From the NCBI RefSeq assembly GCF_000226095.1, contig NC_016474.1, positions 2,170,001 through 2,234,000 on the forward strand: a stretch of 64,000 nt of DNA. Direction: 5' to 3'. Under the pieces are notes generated by a model. The model was not told where the DNA came from. It was given only the letters and a program-made list of their open reading frames with translations, and ran no database searches. This document shows positions 22,188 to 35,100 of this stretch, piece by piece (the first letter of the stretch is position 1; each line of letters begins with the position of its first letter). The stretch comes from Thermothelomyces thermophilus ATCC 42464. Lineage: Eukaryota > Ascomycota > Sordariomycetes > Sordariales > Chaetomiaceae. Position numbers and translations under genes: made by a program.

Positions 22188-25100
22188 GATAGTAGAGTAG
22201 AGATAAACCTAATTTCGCTAACACTTGTAAATTAGCTACGAATACCTTAGAGAATGAAGCGGAAGTATAGCATAGTCAAAGGGCTATTTCTAACGTAATA
22301 GGTACGTAGGGAGACTAAACCAATTAATATTATTATAGTAGGGAAGACTATGATAATTATATTTAGTATTATAGATATAGGCAACGATAAAGATATAATA
22401 TTAGGGTTACTATAGCATGAAGATTATAACCTAGATATTAGCTAGAAGAATAGTAGCTACCTATAACTCTAAACGGAGTTATATTTAACTAGCAAGATAG
22501 GGAGCGTGTAAGGATCACGAGCAGACGATGCTCAAGGGAAGGCATGTCTTACGGATCTACTATAAGAGATAGATAGTAGTAGGCAGACTATTATAGACTC
22601 TAGAAGAGGCGGTATAACGATATCGATATCGTAATAGGAGGAACAAGCTAAACCGCCGATAGCTATTCTCTCCGTTAATGAATGTAGAGCACTATAACTA
22701 GAGTAGTAGGTTAAGATGGGAGAAATCGCTAATATCGCTATAGATAGAACCAAGTTCGTATACTATTAGAAACCGAGAGACGAGATAAGACTAGGGAAGT
22801 ACCAAAGGAATATAAAGAATATCTAGCATTCGAACCAAAGTATCTAGAAGGATTACTAGAACATAGCCTATAGAATTATAAGATTAAGCTTAAGGAAGGA
22901 GCATGATTAAAGTTCTTTAAGATTTACTATACAAGCTAGATATAGAACGAAGAACTTAAGCGATATTTAGAGGAAAACCTTTAAAGAGGATATATCCGCC
23001 TGTTGACATTGCTAGTAGGCTACCTAATCCTATTTATACCTAAGAAAGACGGAAAGCTATGGTTATATATCGACTATTAGTAACTTAACGAATAGACTAT
23101 AAAAAATTGATACCTGTTACTATTAATCTTATAGCTTCGAGATTAGTTAGCAAGAGCTTAACATTTTATATATTTTGACTTGCTATTAGCCTATAACTAT
23201 ATATAGATCAAAGAAGGCGACGAGTAGAAAACGGCCTTTAGGATACCCTATAGCTATTACAAGTACCTTGTCATGCTATTCGGACTTACGAACGTGTTAG
23301 TAACGTTCTAAGCCTTGATTAATCAAACTATCCGACCCTTTTTTGATAAATTTATAGTATATTATCTCGATAATATACTTATCTTCTCTAAGATAATAGA
23401 CAAATACCAGAAGTACGTAAAAGCAGTACTAGATATACTATACGTGTATAAACTATTAGTTAATAGGGAAAAGAGCGAATTCTACGTTAGGAAAACGGTG
23501 TTTCTAGGATATAAAATATCCCTAGGACAAATCTAGATAGAACTATCAAAGGTCAAAGCTATTAAGGAGTGGCTATAATTAACGTTAGTTATAGAAATAT
23601 AAAGCTTTATTAGATTTGTAAACTTCTACTAAATGTTTATTAGGAACTTTAGAGCGATTATATAACCTTTATATAAACTTACCAGGAAGAATGCTAAATT
23701 CTAATAGGAAGAATAGCATAAGTAAGCATTTACGTAGATCTACGATACTATTACCGAAGATCTAGTACTAGTATCATTAGATTCTAAGAAGCCATTTGAG
23801 GTAGAAACGGACGCTTTAGACTATATTATTGGAGAACAATTAGGATAACGAGACGAACAAGGAAAGCTACATCTTATAGCCTTCTTTTTAAAGAAGCTCG
23901 ATGGACTATATCTTAATTATCCGATCTATAATAAGAAACTACTTACAATTATTAAAGCTTTTAAGGAATGGTAACTATACCTTAGCGGTATAATTAAACC
24001 GGTATAAGTATATACAGATTATAAGAATTTATAATACTTTACGATAACAAAGGAGCTTAATAGATAACAAATATAATAGGTAGAATTCCTTGTGGAATTT
24101 AACTTTAAGATCCGCTATAAGAAGGGCAAAGAGAACGTATAAGCAGACATCTTAAGCCAACAAACGGATTATATAGAAGGACGAACGGAAATAACACTAC
24201 CGTTATTTAAGGAACGAATAGATAGAACGCTATATTACGAAACGTAGATACCTATAGGAGATAATCTACTTGACTCGTTCCTAGAATGTTATATAATCTT
24301 TCGAGAAGAAAAGATTAACGAGGCATAGTATTAAGTAGCACCTAGACTACTAGTAACTAACGGAGTAGAAGAAAAAGATAGGAAACTCTAATACCGAGGC
24401 AAAGTATATATCTATAACTAGGATCAATAGCTACAGATGATTCGAGAACTCCATAAGTCGAAACTCGGAGGATACAAAGGAGTTACAAAGACTATCGTAC
24501 AAGTCAAGAAACACTACGACTTTCTATAGTTAACGGTACAAGTTAAGGAAGTTATATAGAACTACGACATCTATAATCGAAGCAAAACGGTACGATACAA
24601 GCTATATAGGCTACTTTAGCTACTGCTAATAGCTAATGAACTATGGAGCTTAGTTATAATAGACTTTATTATAAAGCTACTGGAATCTAAGGATATAATT
24701 ATAGAAGTAATCTATAATAGTATTCTTACTATAGTAGATCGCCTAACTAAATAGATATACTTCTTTCCCTATGAGGAATCCTGGATAGCTGAATAGCTAG
24801 TAGACATAATCTATTAGTAAGTTACATTAGTATATGCTTACCTATAAGAATAGATTACTAATAGAGATACCAAGTTCGCGTCAAAGTTCTAGCAAGTGTT
24901 AATGTAACGATTAGGCGTTAATAGTAAGCTATTAACGGTATATTACCCGCAGACTAACAGACAAACGGAGTAACTAAACCAAGTTATCAAGTAGTATCTC
25001 CGTTCTTACGTTAACTACTAGTAAGACGACTAGGTCATACTATTGCCAATAGTATAACTTGCTTATAATATAACGCTAACAGAAACGACCAAAGTTATAC

Positions 25101-25735
25101 TATTCCTCGCGAACTATAGATATAAAGTAGACCTTAGGCAAGGACTAGAGGTTATAATGCCAAGAGTAGTAATTAAAGTAGAACAAATACACGCACTATA
25201 TAAGAAGCTTAAAAAGGAACTTAAGTTTATCAAGACTAGAATAAAGAACTATTATAATAAATATAGGCTCGAGGGACCTTACCTAGAGAAGGGAGACAAA
25301 GTCTACTTAATTGTACGAAACCTACGAACTAAACGACTAAGCATAAAGCTAGACTTTAAAAAGGTTAGACCTTTCGTTATTAAAGAACGAATTTCGACAT
25401 CTAACTACTGACTATCGTTACTATCATCTATACAACTATAGATAGATGTTTTTTATATTTTGCTTCTCGAACTAGCACCGAAAAACGCCAAGGTTATTAT
25501 ATATATCGAAGCAGAAGACAAGGAAGAAGAATAGAACGTCGAAGAAATTCTAGATTTGCGTATTATTAATAGGGAACTATAGTATCTAGTCAAATGGCTC
25601 GATTTCGGACTAGAAGATAACTTATAAGAACTAGTTAAGAACTTGAACTGCCCTAAGAAACTAGAACAGTTCTATCGGCAGAACCTAGATCGGCTAAAGG
25701 CAAACCTAGGATAGAACCGAAAATAGTATCCTAGT
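22170..25735 (+). pseudogene. pol: E3 pol with chromodomain
   Basis: The protease reads DSRVE at 22188. RT at about 22940-23540 includes the catalytic box YYLDN at 23360-23374 (second Asp to Asn), in an open stretch ending with the YKISLGQ block. RNase H starts near 23808 (VETDA). The integrase zinc-binding region is at about 24440-24600, the core at about 24650-25000, and an open C-terminal segment at 25157-25411. The chromodomain is at about 25527-25690 and keeps the LVKWLDFG core. One frame difference lies between protease and RT (indel). Function lost through stops and the RT mutation. Confidence 0.88.
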
Positions 25736-25954
25736 TAATAACGTCGATGCTACCGTTAAGTTACACGACGGCCCCTAATTCCTACTATTTTACTGCCTCT
25801 AATTTGTCTAGATTTGACAAACCCTATATAACTATATCTGCCCCCTTCTTTACTAGGAACTCTCGTTATTTACAAACCCGAGTTAGACGGGCTAACGCCT
25901 TAGAAGCTTTACATTAATATTCTCGTAACAAGGCTTCGGCCTCTTTCTCTTTAG
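25730..25954 (-). pseudogene. E3 antisense ORF, C-terminal coiled-coil part
   Basis: The minus strand from 25949 reads a highly charged coiled coil with blocks L-A-R-L-T-R, K-Q-R-E-F-L, G-L-S-N-L-D-K-L-E and a Q-L-N-G-S-I-D-V-I ending. These align block for block with A (15889 to 15536) and E5. Only Gln codons are hit by stops. E4 inserted at TTTAG within this ORF, separating it from its cysteine cluster at 41123-41440. Confidence 0.68.
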
Positions 25955-26381
25955 TGTGACAAACCTAACTTAGACTTCTTCTAAAAGGGTTTAGACGAAG
26001 GTAGATTGAGCGGGACAAGCAGGCAGGTCGTCTAAGGGATTTGGTAAAGCCAAAGGGTTTATAATAACACTAGAGTTATCTCTTATAGTAATTAGCAATA
26101 CTTAGTATAAGTACTGTGATTATAGGTTGCTATTACTAGTAAACTCCTAGAGTCTACTATAACGAGTAACTATCTATATATATATATAATCCTAGGATTA
26201 CTAGTAGTCGTAGTAATCCTCTATACTAGCTTACCTAGCTTATGTCGTAAGCTAGTGATCCTCTGCTAGGATCATTTCTTGCCAAGTGTAATCCTATTCT
26301 AATTGGTCTATTATTCCTTAGCTTGATTAGCCCGTTTGTACTAGTAGCTTAGATAGTATCTATATATATATTTCTATAATA
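25955..26381 (-). repeat. E4 3' LTR (427 bp)
   Basis: In plus orientation it reads TGTGACAAACC..TTTCTATAATA; the outer end at 26371-26381 has RIP changes relative to CTGTGACA in the other copy. It pairs with 40691-41117. Confidence 0.94.
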
Positions 26382-26539
26382 TAATGCCCTCCCTCCAAGG
26401 CTTTCGACCTAAAAGCCCTCTTTAGGTTATTTTAAATAACGCTAATATCCTTTTCTACATATACCTTATAATTTTTCCCTTTTTCTATATTGCTAGTGGC
26501 TAATAAGATAGCAGATCGTATCTCTAAGCGCCGATCTTT

Positions 26540-27150
26540 GAAATCCTAACAGCGCGCCGCGCTTGCTTCTTTTATTAATTCTTCTGGCGTAGACGTCATA
26601 CTGTGTTCGTGGTGTTTTAGGCAGAACTTAGCTTGTTATATAGTATTAGGCTCTTCTTGCTATAGCAAGTATATACGTCAGGGTCGTTCTTACGATGGTT
26701 CCGACGTAACGTCTGCTTATTCGTAACCTAGTTTATTACCTTAATGTTTATAGCTAACCTTTTATAGTAACGAAGATTATATTTGAACAAAAACGTGTAG
26801 AATAAGAAGAGGCCGATGCTAAAAAGGCCCTTTTCGTTCTTTAGACTTAACTTTAGACGGCTATCGGCCGATTAGCTCGTCTTCGTCACTAGAAACGTTT
26901 CTTGAAGGAGCAGGGTTCCGAGCTATTTCGTCGAGGTATACAGTCTTTAGAGGAAATAGAAGTAAAAGAACGGAGGGTATAGGATTCCAAGGCATATATT
27001 ATTAGTGACATATAGTCCTAGAGTGCTAATGTCCTGTTTGACTAATCTTCTTTAGGCCTAGATTTGTTAGAGGCTGACTTGGCCGTTTTATCTAAGCTAG
27101 TGCCTATAGTCGATCTAAGTTCTGCTAGTAGAACTATTCTAGTTTCTTAG
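26540..27150 (+). pseudogene. E4 antisense ORF: cysteine cluster plus coiled coil
   Basis: On the plus strand (opposite to E4 pol), 26604 onward reads C-S-W-C-x6-C, then S-S-C-Y-S-K-Y and R-Q-G-R-S-Y-D-G-S, giving spacing CX2CX6CX8CX2CX6C with three Cys changed to Tyr. Downstream, after frame changes, 26880-27150 reads a coiled coil with K-R-F-L-K-E-Q-G and R-R-G-I-Q-S-L-E-E-I-E blocks. It ends in R-T-I-L-V-S and TAG at 27148-27150. That end overlaps the end of E4 pol tail to tail. This is the most diverged version of the ORF, with clearly the same architecture as in A, E3 and E5. Confidence 0.62.
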
Positions 27151-30100
27151 GGTAGTTTAAGTTCTTAACTAATTCCTATAAGTTGTCTTCTAGTCCAAAA
27201 TCAAGCTATTTAACTAGATACTATAGTTCTTTATTAATAGTATATAAATCTAAAATTTCTTCGACATCTTATTCTTTCTCTTTATCCTCTGCTTTGATAT
27301 ACGTAGCAACCTTAGCGTTCTTTAATACTAGTTCAAGAAGTGAAATATAAAAAATATCTATCTATAGTCGTATAGATGACGGTAACGATAGTCGGTAGTT
27401 AGATGTCGAAATTCGTTCTTTAATAACGAAGGGTCTGACCTTCTTAAAGTCTAGCTTCGTATTTAGTCGTTTGGTTTATAAGTTTCGTATAATTAGGTAG
27501 ACTTTGTCTCCCCTCTCTAGGTAAGGTCCCTTGAGCCTATGTTTGTCGTAGTAGTTCTTTATTCTAGTCTTGACAAACTCGAGTTCCTTTTTAAGCTTTT
27601 TATATAGTATATATATTTGTTCTACTTTGACTACTGCTCTTGGCATTATAACCTCTAGTCCTTGCCTAAGGTCTGCTTTATATCTGTAGTTCGCGAAGAA
27701 TAGTATAACTTTAGTCGTTTCCGTTAGTATCGTGTTATAAGCGAGTTATACTATTAGTAATAGTACAACCTAGTCGTCTTACTAGTAGTTAATATAAGAA
27801 GGGAAATATTACTTGATAACTTGGTTTAATCGCTCTGTTTGTCTATTAGTCTATAGGTAATATGCCGTTAATAGCTTACTATTAACGCCTAATCGTTATA
27901 TTAACGCTTGCTAGAACTTCGATATAAACTTAGTATTTCTATTAGTAATCTATTCTCACGGCTAAGTATATACTAATGTAACTTACTAATAGATTATATC
28001 TACTAACTATTCTGCTATCTAGGACTCTTTATAAGGAAAGAAGTATATCTATTTAGTTAGGCGATCTACTATAGTAAGAATACTATCGTAGATTACTTTT
28101 ATAGCCGTGTCTTTAGATTCTAGTAGCTTTGTAATAAAGTCTATCGTAACTAAACTCTATAGTTTGTTAGCTATTAGCAATGGCTAAAGTAGCCTATATA
28201 GCTTATATCGTGCCGTTTTGCTTTAATTATAGATATTATAGTTCTATATAACTTCCTTAACTCGTACCGTTAACTATAGAAAGTTATAGTGTTTCCTAAC
28301 TTGTATAATAGTCTTTATAACTCCTTTATATCCTCCGAGTTTCGACTTATAAAGTTCTCGAATTATTTATAGCTGTTAATCCCTATCGTAAATATATACT
28401 TTGCCTCGGTACTAGAGTTTCTTATCTCTTTCTTCTACTCTGTTAGGTACTACTAGTCCGGATACTACTTAATATTATATCTTATTAATCCTTTCTTCTC
28501 GAAAGATTATATAATATTCTAGGAACAAGTCAAGTAGATTATCTTCTATAGGTATCTACGTTTTATAATATAGCGTTCTATCTGTTCGTTCCTTAAACAA
28601 TAGTGGTATTGTTTCCGTTCGTCCTTCTGTATAATCCGTTTATCGGCTTAAGATGTCCGCTCGTATGTTCTCTTTACCCTTTTTAATGTAGATCCTAAAG
28701 TTAAATTCCGTAAGGAATTCTGCCTATCGTATTTGTCGTCCGTTAAGCTCCTTTATCATTGTAAAGTATCGTAAATTCTTATAGTCTATATATACTTATA
28801 CTAATTTAGTTATATTACTAAGGTATAGTCGCCATTCCTTAAAAGCTTCGACAATCGTAAGTAGTTCCTTGTCGTAGATCAGATAATTAAGACATAGTCT
28901 ATTAAGCTTCTTTAAAAAGAAGGCTATAAGATATAGCTTTCCTTGTTCGTCTCGTTATCTTAATTGTCCTCTAATGGCGTAGTTTGAAGCGTCCGTTTCT
29001 ACCTTAAATGGCTTCTTAGGGACTAGTAGTACTAGTACTAGATCTTTAGTAATAGCGTTATAGATCTATATAAATGCTTGCTCGTACTATTCTTTCTATT
29101 AGAATTTAGCGTTCTTCTTTGTAAGTTTGTATAAAGGTTATATAATCGCTCTAAAGTTTCTAATAAATATTTAGTAGAAGTTCGTAAATCCGATAAAGCT
29201 TCGTATTTCCGTAACTGACGTTAGTTATAGCTAATTCTTAATAGCTTTAACCTTTAAAGGTTTTATCCGAATTTATCTTAGGGATATCTTGTATCTTAAA
29301 AACACCGTTTTTCTAACGTAGAATTCGCTCTTTTCCTTATTAACTAATAGTTTATACGTATATAGCGCGTCTAGTATTACTTTTATATACTTCCGGTGTT
29401 CATCTATTATCTTAGAGAAGATAAGTATATTATCGAGATAATATACTATAAATTTGTCGAGAAAAGGTTAGATAGCTTGATTAATCAAGGCTTAGAACGT
29501 TACTAGCGCGTTTATAAGTCTAAATAGCATAACGAGGTACTCGTAATAGCTATAGGGTGTCCTAAAGGCCGTTTTCTACTCGTCGCCTTCTTTAATCTAT
29601 ACATAGTTATAGGCCGATAGCAAGTTAAGACGTGTAAAATATTAGGCTCCTACTAACTAATCTTAGAGCCGTAAGATTAGCAGTAATAGGTATTAGTTTT
29701 TTATAGTCTGTTCGTTAAGTTGCTAATAGTTAATATATAACTATAGCTTTCTATCTTTCTTAGGTATGAATAGGATTAGGTAGCTTACTAGTGATATTAA
29801 TAGGTAAATATATCCTCTTCGAAGGTTCTCCTCCAAATATCACTTAAGTTCTTCGTTCTATATCTAGCTTATATAGTAAATCTTAAAGAACTTTAGTTAT
29901 ACTCCTTCCTTAAGCTTGATCTTATAATCCTATAGGCCGTGTTTTAGTAATACTTCTAGATGTTTCGGTTCGAATACTAGGTGTCCTTCGTATTCTTTCG
30001 GTACTTCCCTAGTCTTGTCTCGTCTCTTAGTTTTCTAATAGTATACAAACTTGGTTCTATCTATAGCGATGCTAGCGATTTCTCCTATCTTAGCCTACTA

Positions 30101-30914
30101 CTCTAATTATAGTGCTCTGTATTCGTTAACAGAGAGAACAGCTATTAGCGGTTTAGCTCGTTCTTCCTATCATAACGTTAGTATTGTTATATTGCTTCTT
30201 CTAGAGTCTATAGTAGTCTGTCTACTACTATCTGTCTCTTACAATAGATCTATAGAATATGCTTTCCCCTAAGCATTGTCTGCTCGTGATCCTTATACGC
30301 TCCCTATCTTGCTAGTTAAATATAACTCTATTTAGGGTTATAGGTAGCTACTATTCTTCTAGCTAATGTCTAGGTTATAATCTTTATACTATAGTAACTC
30401 TAATATCATATCTTTATCATTACTTATATTTACGATATTAAATATAACTACCATAGTCTTCCTTACTATAGTGATATTAATTGGTTTAGTCTCTTTATAT
30501 ACTTATTATATCGGAAATAGCCCTTTAACTATACTATACTTCCACTTTATTCTCTAAGGTATCTATAGCTAATTTATAAACGTCGGCGAAATCAGGTTTA
30601 TCTCTGCTCCACCATCTACTAGTACGAGCATTTCGTGCTATTTCTATTATACTATTATCTATAGTTACTTGTCTTGCCGCTGTCATCCAAAGATTGCGGC
30701 GATTTCCTATATTTCTACCGGGAGGTCTCGATATAGTAGTCTCTTACGCTAGTTCCTCCTATACTACGCTACCACTCGCCGCTATACGGGCGTTAATGGT
30801 TTCTAGGCCCCTCGAAGGGCTCTAACCCGTTTCCTAAGTCAGTACTAACCTCTTCGGTTATTTGGCTAATAGTAGCTTTATTAATTATACTCATTTCTAT
30901 AAGCTATTAAATGC
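27040..30914 (-). pseudogene. pol: E4 pol (and end of gag) with chromodomain
   Basis: Right to left: the protease Asp at 30616 in a D-x-G-A-E context; RT with the catalytic box at about 29425-29445 reading YYLDN; RNase H near 29000-28650; the integrase zinc-binding region near 28370-28200; the core near 28150-27850; and the C-terminal region near 27750-27500. The chromodomain is at about 27290-27155. Stops at Gln/Trp codons throughout. The gag end (30914 to about 30620) is continuous with 40663-38515 across E5. Confidence 0.86.
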
Positions 30915-30919
30915 TTATA

Positions 30920-31366
30920 TGTGACGAACCCAACTCAGACTTCTTCTGAAAGGGTCCAGACGGAGGTAGATTGAGCGTGACGAGCAGGCAGGTCGTCTAA
31001 GGGATTCGGTGAAGCTAAAGGGTTCACAACAACACTAGAGTTGTCTCTTACAGTAATCAGCAATGCTTGGTATAAGTACTGTGATTGTGATTGTTACCAC
31101 TGGCGAACTCCCAGAGTCCACTATAACGAGTGACTAGCTAGCTATATATATACAATGGTCTGTCCCTCTTCAATAGTTATCACTAGTACCACTTCTCCTT
31201 TTACTTCGTGATTCTGCGTTATCGACGGTGACATGCTATTATTACCAGTAAAGACCTTAGTCTTAGCGGTGATAATCTTCTGATTAGTCTGTCGAGTGAT
31301 TGGCTGTCGGAATGTCCCGTGTCCTAGCTATAGCCTGCTAGGCCGCCTATATGCTTATCCGTGACA
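30920..31366 (-). repeat. E5 3' LTR (447 bp)
   Basis: TGTGACGAACCC..TCCGTGACA in plus orientation. It retains more C/G than its partner 38063-38509. The proposed R start, reverse complement of 31090-31101, is AGTGGTAACAAT. Confidence 0.95.
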
Positions 31367-31493
31367 CGATGCCCTTCCTTTAAGGCTTTCGACCCGAAAG
31401 CCCTCTTAGGCCGTTTCAAATAGTGCTAACAACCCTTTGCTTATAAGTACTGCATTCTCCCTGTTTCTGTATCGTGGTCGCCATGTTAATAAA

Positions 31494-32131
31494 ATGCCGA
31501 TAGAGAAACGGAAGTCGTATTCTACACGTTATCGTGCTTCCCTTGCTTAGAACATCGCTAAGAACGGTTTTGTTGTTATGCCTTGCTCTTAGTGCACGTT
31601 GTAAGGCCTCGTCTGTAAAATGATTGCGCGTATAAAGCGTTACGAGGCCTATGTTTGTTAAGGTCGTTCTTACGATAGCTCTGGCATCCTACTTTCTTCC
31701 TATAAGCTTGTCTCCTTTTTTTTTTTTTTTTTTTTTTTTTACTATGATTCCTAATGTTCGTTCTAGTAGATCGCATTCTTTAAGAGCAGCATCATATCAA
31801 AGATACTAAACGTCATACTAAACTTAAGCTAGATAAATCCTAACACTATCTAGAAGAGGCCTAGTATAAGTTGTCTAAAAAGCTTATATAGCTCTAGCAT
31901 CTTCGTCAGCAGAAGGAGTTTTTGGTAGAGAAAGGTACCAATATGGTGGCGCGTAGTCTGTCGACCTTAGACAAGTTAGAGGAGGTTAAGCGGCAAGAGA
32001 CGCCTACTATACCCTCGTCACAGATTAATGATGCCGTCGATGCTGTCGATTAGGGCGCCGTCTTTGGTTCTGTCCCAGGTTTCCCTTTGGTCGATCCGGG
32101 TTCTACCGGTAGAACTGTTCTAGTTTCTTAG
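31494..32131 (+). pseudogene. E5 antisense ORF: Zn2Cys6-spaced cluster, poly-T tract, coiled coil
   Basis: ATG at 31494 begins MPIEKRKSYSTRYRASLA. The cluster reads C-S-x-C-x6-C-K-M-I-x5-Y-E-A-Y-x6-Y-D-S-S-G, i.e. CX2CX6CX8CX2CX6C with the last three Cys as Tyr. A 25-base T run (31716-31740) follows, with a frame change. Then comes a coiled coil with L-R-Q-Q-K-E-F-L-V-E-K-G and L-S-T-L-D-K-L-E-E-V blocks, and a D-A-V-D-x-G-A-V-F ending, with stop TAG at 32129-32131. The same blocks occur in A, E3 and E4. The last 107 bp overlap the end of E5 pol (stop 32027-32025) on the other strand. Function unknown; the spacing resembles fungal Zn2Cys6 regulators. Confidence 0.72.
31716..31740 (+). repeat. 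Poly-T tract, 25 bases
   Basis: An uninterrupted T25 lies inside the antisense ORF (A25 on the element's sense strand). It is absent at the equivalent place in A, E3 and E4, so it probably expanded by slippage in this copy. Confidence 0.9.
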
Positions 32132-35100
32132 GGCAATTCAAATTCTTAACTGGTTCTTATGAGTTATCTTCTGGTCCGAAATCAAGCTATTTGACCAGAT
32201 ACTATAGTTCTCCGTTAATAATACGTGAATCTAGAATTTCTTTAACGTCTTATTCTTCCTCTTCGTCCTTTGCTTCGATGTATATAGTAACCTTGGTGCT
32301 CTTTGGTACTGGTTCGAGAAGTGAAATATGAAAAACATCTGTCCGTAGTCATATAGATAATAGTAACGATAGTTAGTAGTTAGATGTCGAAATTCGTTCT
32401 TTGATAACGAAGGGTCTGACCTTCTTAAAGTCTAGCTTCGTACTTGGTCGTTTGGTTCGTAGGTTTTATATAATTAGGTAGACTTTGTCTCCCCTCTCTA
32501 GGCAAGGTCCCTCGAGCCTATGTTTGTCGTAATAGTTCTTTATTCTGGTTTTGATAAACTCGAGTTCTTTTTTAAGCTTCTTATGTAGTACGTATATCTG
32601 TTCTACTTTGACTACTGCTCTCGGCACTATGACCTCTGGTCCTTGCCTAAGGTCTACTTCATATCCGTAGTTTGCAAAGAACGGTGTGACTTTGGTCATT
32701 TCTGTCGGCATCATGTTATAGGCGAGTTGTACTATTAGTAATAGCATGACCTAGTCGTCTTGCTAGTAATTAACGTAAGAGTAGAGGTATTGCTTAACAA
32801 CTTGGTTTAGTCGCTTCGTTTGTCTGTCGGTCTATAGGTAATATGCCGTTAACAGCTTACTATTAATGCCTAATCGTTATATTAACGCTTGCTAGAACTT
32901 CGACGTGAACTTGGTGTCTCTGTCGGTAATCTATTCTTGTGGCTAAGCATATACTAATGTAACTTGCTAATAGATTACGTCTACTAACTATTCTGCTATC
33001 TAGGACTCCTTATAAGAAAAGAAGTATACCTACTTAGTTAGGCAATCTACTATAGTAAGAATACTATTATAGGTTACTCCTATAGCTATATCCTTAGATT
33101 CTGGCAGCTTTGTAATAAAGTCCATCGTAACCGAGCTCTATAGTTTGTCAGCTGTTAGCAGTGGCTAAAGTAGCCTATATGGCTTGTGTCGTGCCGTTTT
33201 GCTTCGATTATAGATGTCATAGCTCCGTACGACTTCCTTAACTTGTACCGTTAACTGTGGAAAGTCGTAGTGTTTCTTGACTTGTGTGATAGTCTTCGTA
33301 ACTCCTTTGTGTCCTCCGAGTTTTAACTCGTAGAGTTCTCGAATCATTCGTAGCTATTGATCCTAGTTGTAGATATATGCTTTGCCTCGGTACCAAAGTT
33401 TCCTATCTCTTTCTTCTACTCTGTTAGGTACTAGTGGTCTAGGTGCTGCTTAATACTATGCCTTGTTAATCCTTTCTTCTCGAAAGATTGCGTAGCATTC
33501 TAGGAACGAGTTAAGTAGATCATCTTCTACAGGTGTCTACGTTTCATAATATAGCGTTCTGTCTGTTCGTTCCTTGAACAACGGTAGTGTTGTTCCCGTT
33601 TGTCCTTCCGTGTGATCCGTTTGTCGGCTTAAGATGTCTGCTCGTACGTTCTCTTTGCCCTTCTTATAGCGAATCTCAAAGTTAAATTCTATAAGGAATT
33701 CTGCCTATCGTATTTGTCGTCTGTTGAGCTCCTTTATTATTATGAAGTATTATAGGTTCTTGTAATCCGTATATACTTATACTAGTTTAATTATGCCGCT
33801 AAGGTATGGTCGCTATTCCTTAAAAGCTTTAACAATTGTAAGTAGTTCCTTATTATAGATTAGATAATTGAGACGTAGTCTATCGAGTTTCTTTGAAAAG
33901 AAGGCTATAGGATGTAGCTTCCCTTGTCTATCTTATTATCCTAATTGTCCTCCGATAGCGTAGTCTGAAGCGTCTATTTCTACCTTAAATAGCTTCTTAG
34001 GGTCTAGTAGTACTAGTACCAGATCCTTAGTAATGGCATTCCGGATCTACGTAAATGCTTGCTTGTATTGCTCTTCCTATTGGAATTTAGTATTCTTCTT
34101 GGTAAGCTTGTATAAAGGTTGTACGATCACTCTAAAGTTCCTAATAAACATCTGGTAGAAGTTTGCAAATCCGATGAAGCTTTGTACTTCCGTGACTGAC
34201 GTCGGTCGTAGCTAATTCTTAATAGCTTTAATCTTTGAAGGTTCTACCTAGATTTGTCCTGGGGATATTTCGTATCCTAAAAATACCGTTTTCCTGACAT
34301 GGAATTTGCTCTTTTCCTTGTTAACTAATAGCTTATATACGTATAGCGTGTCTAGCACTACTTTCACGTACTTCCGGTGTTTATCTATCGTCTTAGAGAA
34401 GATAAGTATATCGTTAAGATAATATACTGTAAATTTGTCGAGAAAGGGTCGGATAGCTTGATTAATTAGGGCTTAGAACGTTGCCGGCGCGTTTGTAAGT
34501 CCGAATGGCATGACAAGGTACTTGTAATAGCTATAGGGTGTCCTAAAGGCCGTTTTCTACTTATCGCCTTCTTTGATCTATATATAGTTGTAGGCCGATG
34601 GCAAGTCAAGACATGTGAAATATTAGGCTCCTGCTAACTGATCTCGGAGCCGTAAGATCAGCGGTAACAGGTATCGGTTTTTCACAGTCTGTTTATTAAG
34701 TTACTAATAGTTAACATATAACCGTAGCTTTCCGTCTTTCTTAGGCATAAATAGGATTAGGTAGCCTACTAGCAATATCGATAGGCAGATATGTCTTCTT
34801 TAAAGGTTCTCTTCTAAATATTACTTAAGTTCTTCGTTCTGTGTCTGGCTCGTATAGTAGATCTTAAAGAACTTTAGTCATACTCCTTCCTTGAGCTTAA
34901 TCTTGTGATCCTATAGGCCGTGTTCTAGTAGTCCTTCTAGATATTTCGGTTCGAATGCTAGGTGTCCTTCGTATTCCTTTGGTACTTCCCTAGTCTTGTC
35001 TCGTTTCTCGGTTTTCTAGTAGTATACGAACTTAGTTCTGTTTATAGCGATACTAGCGATTTCTCCTATCTCAACCTACTATTCCTATTATAGTGCTCTA

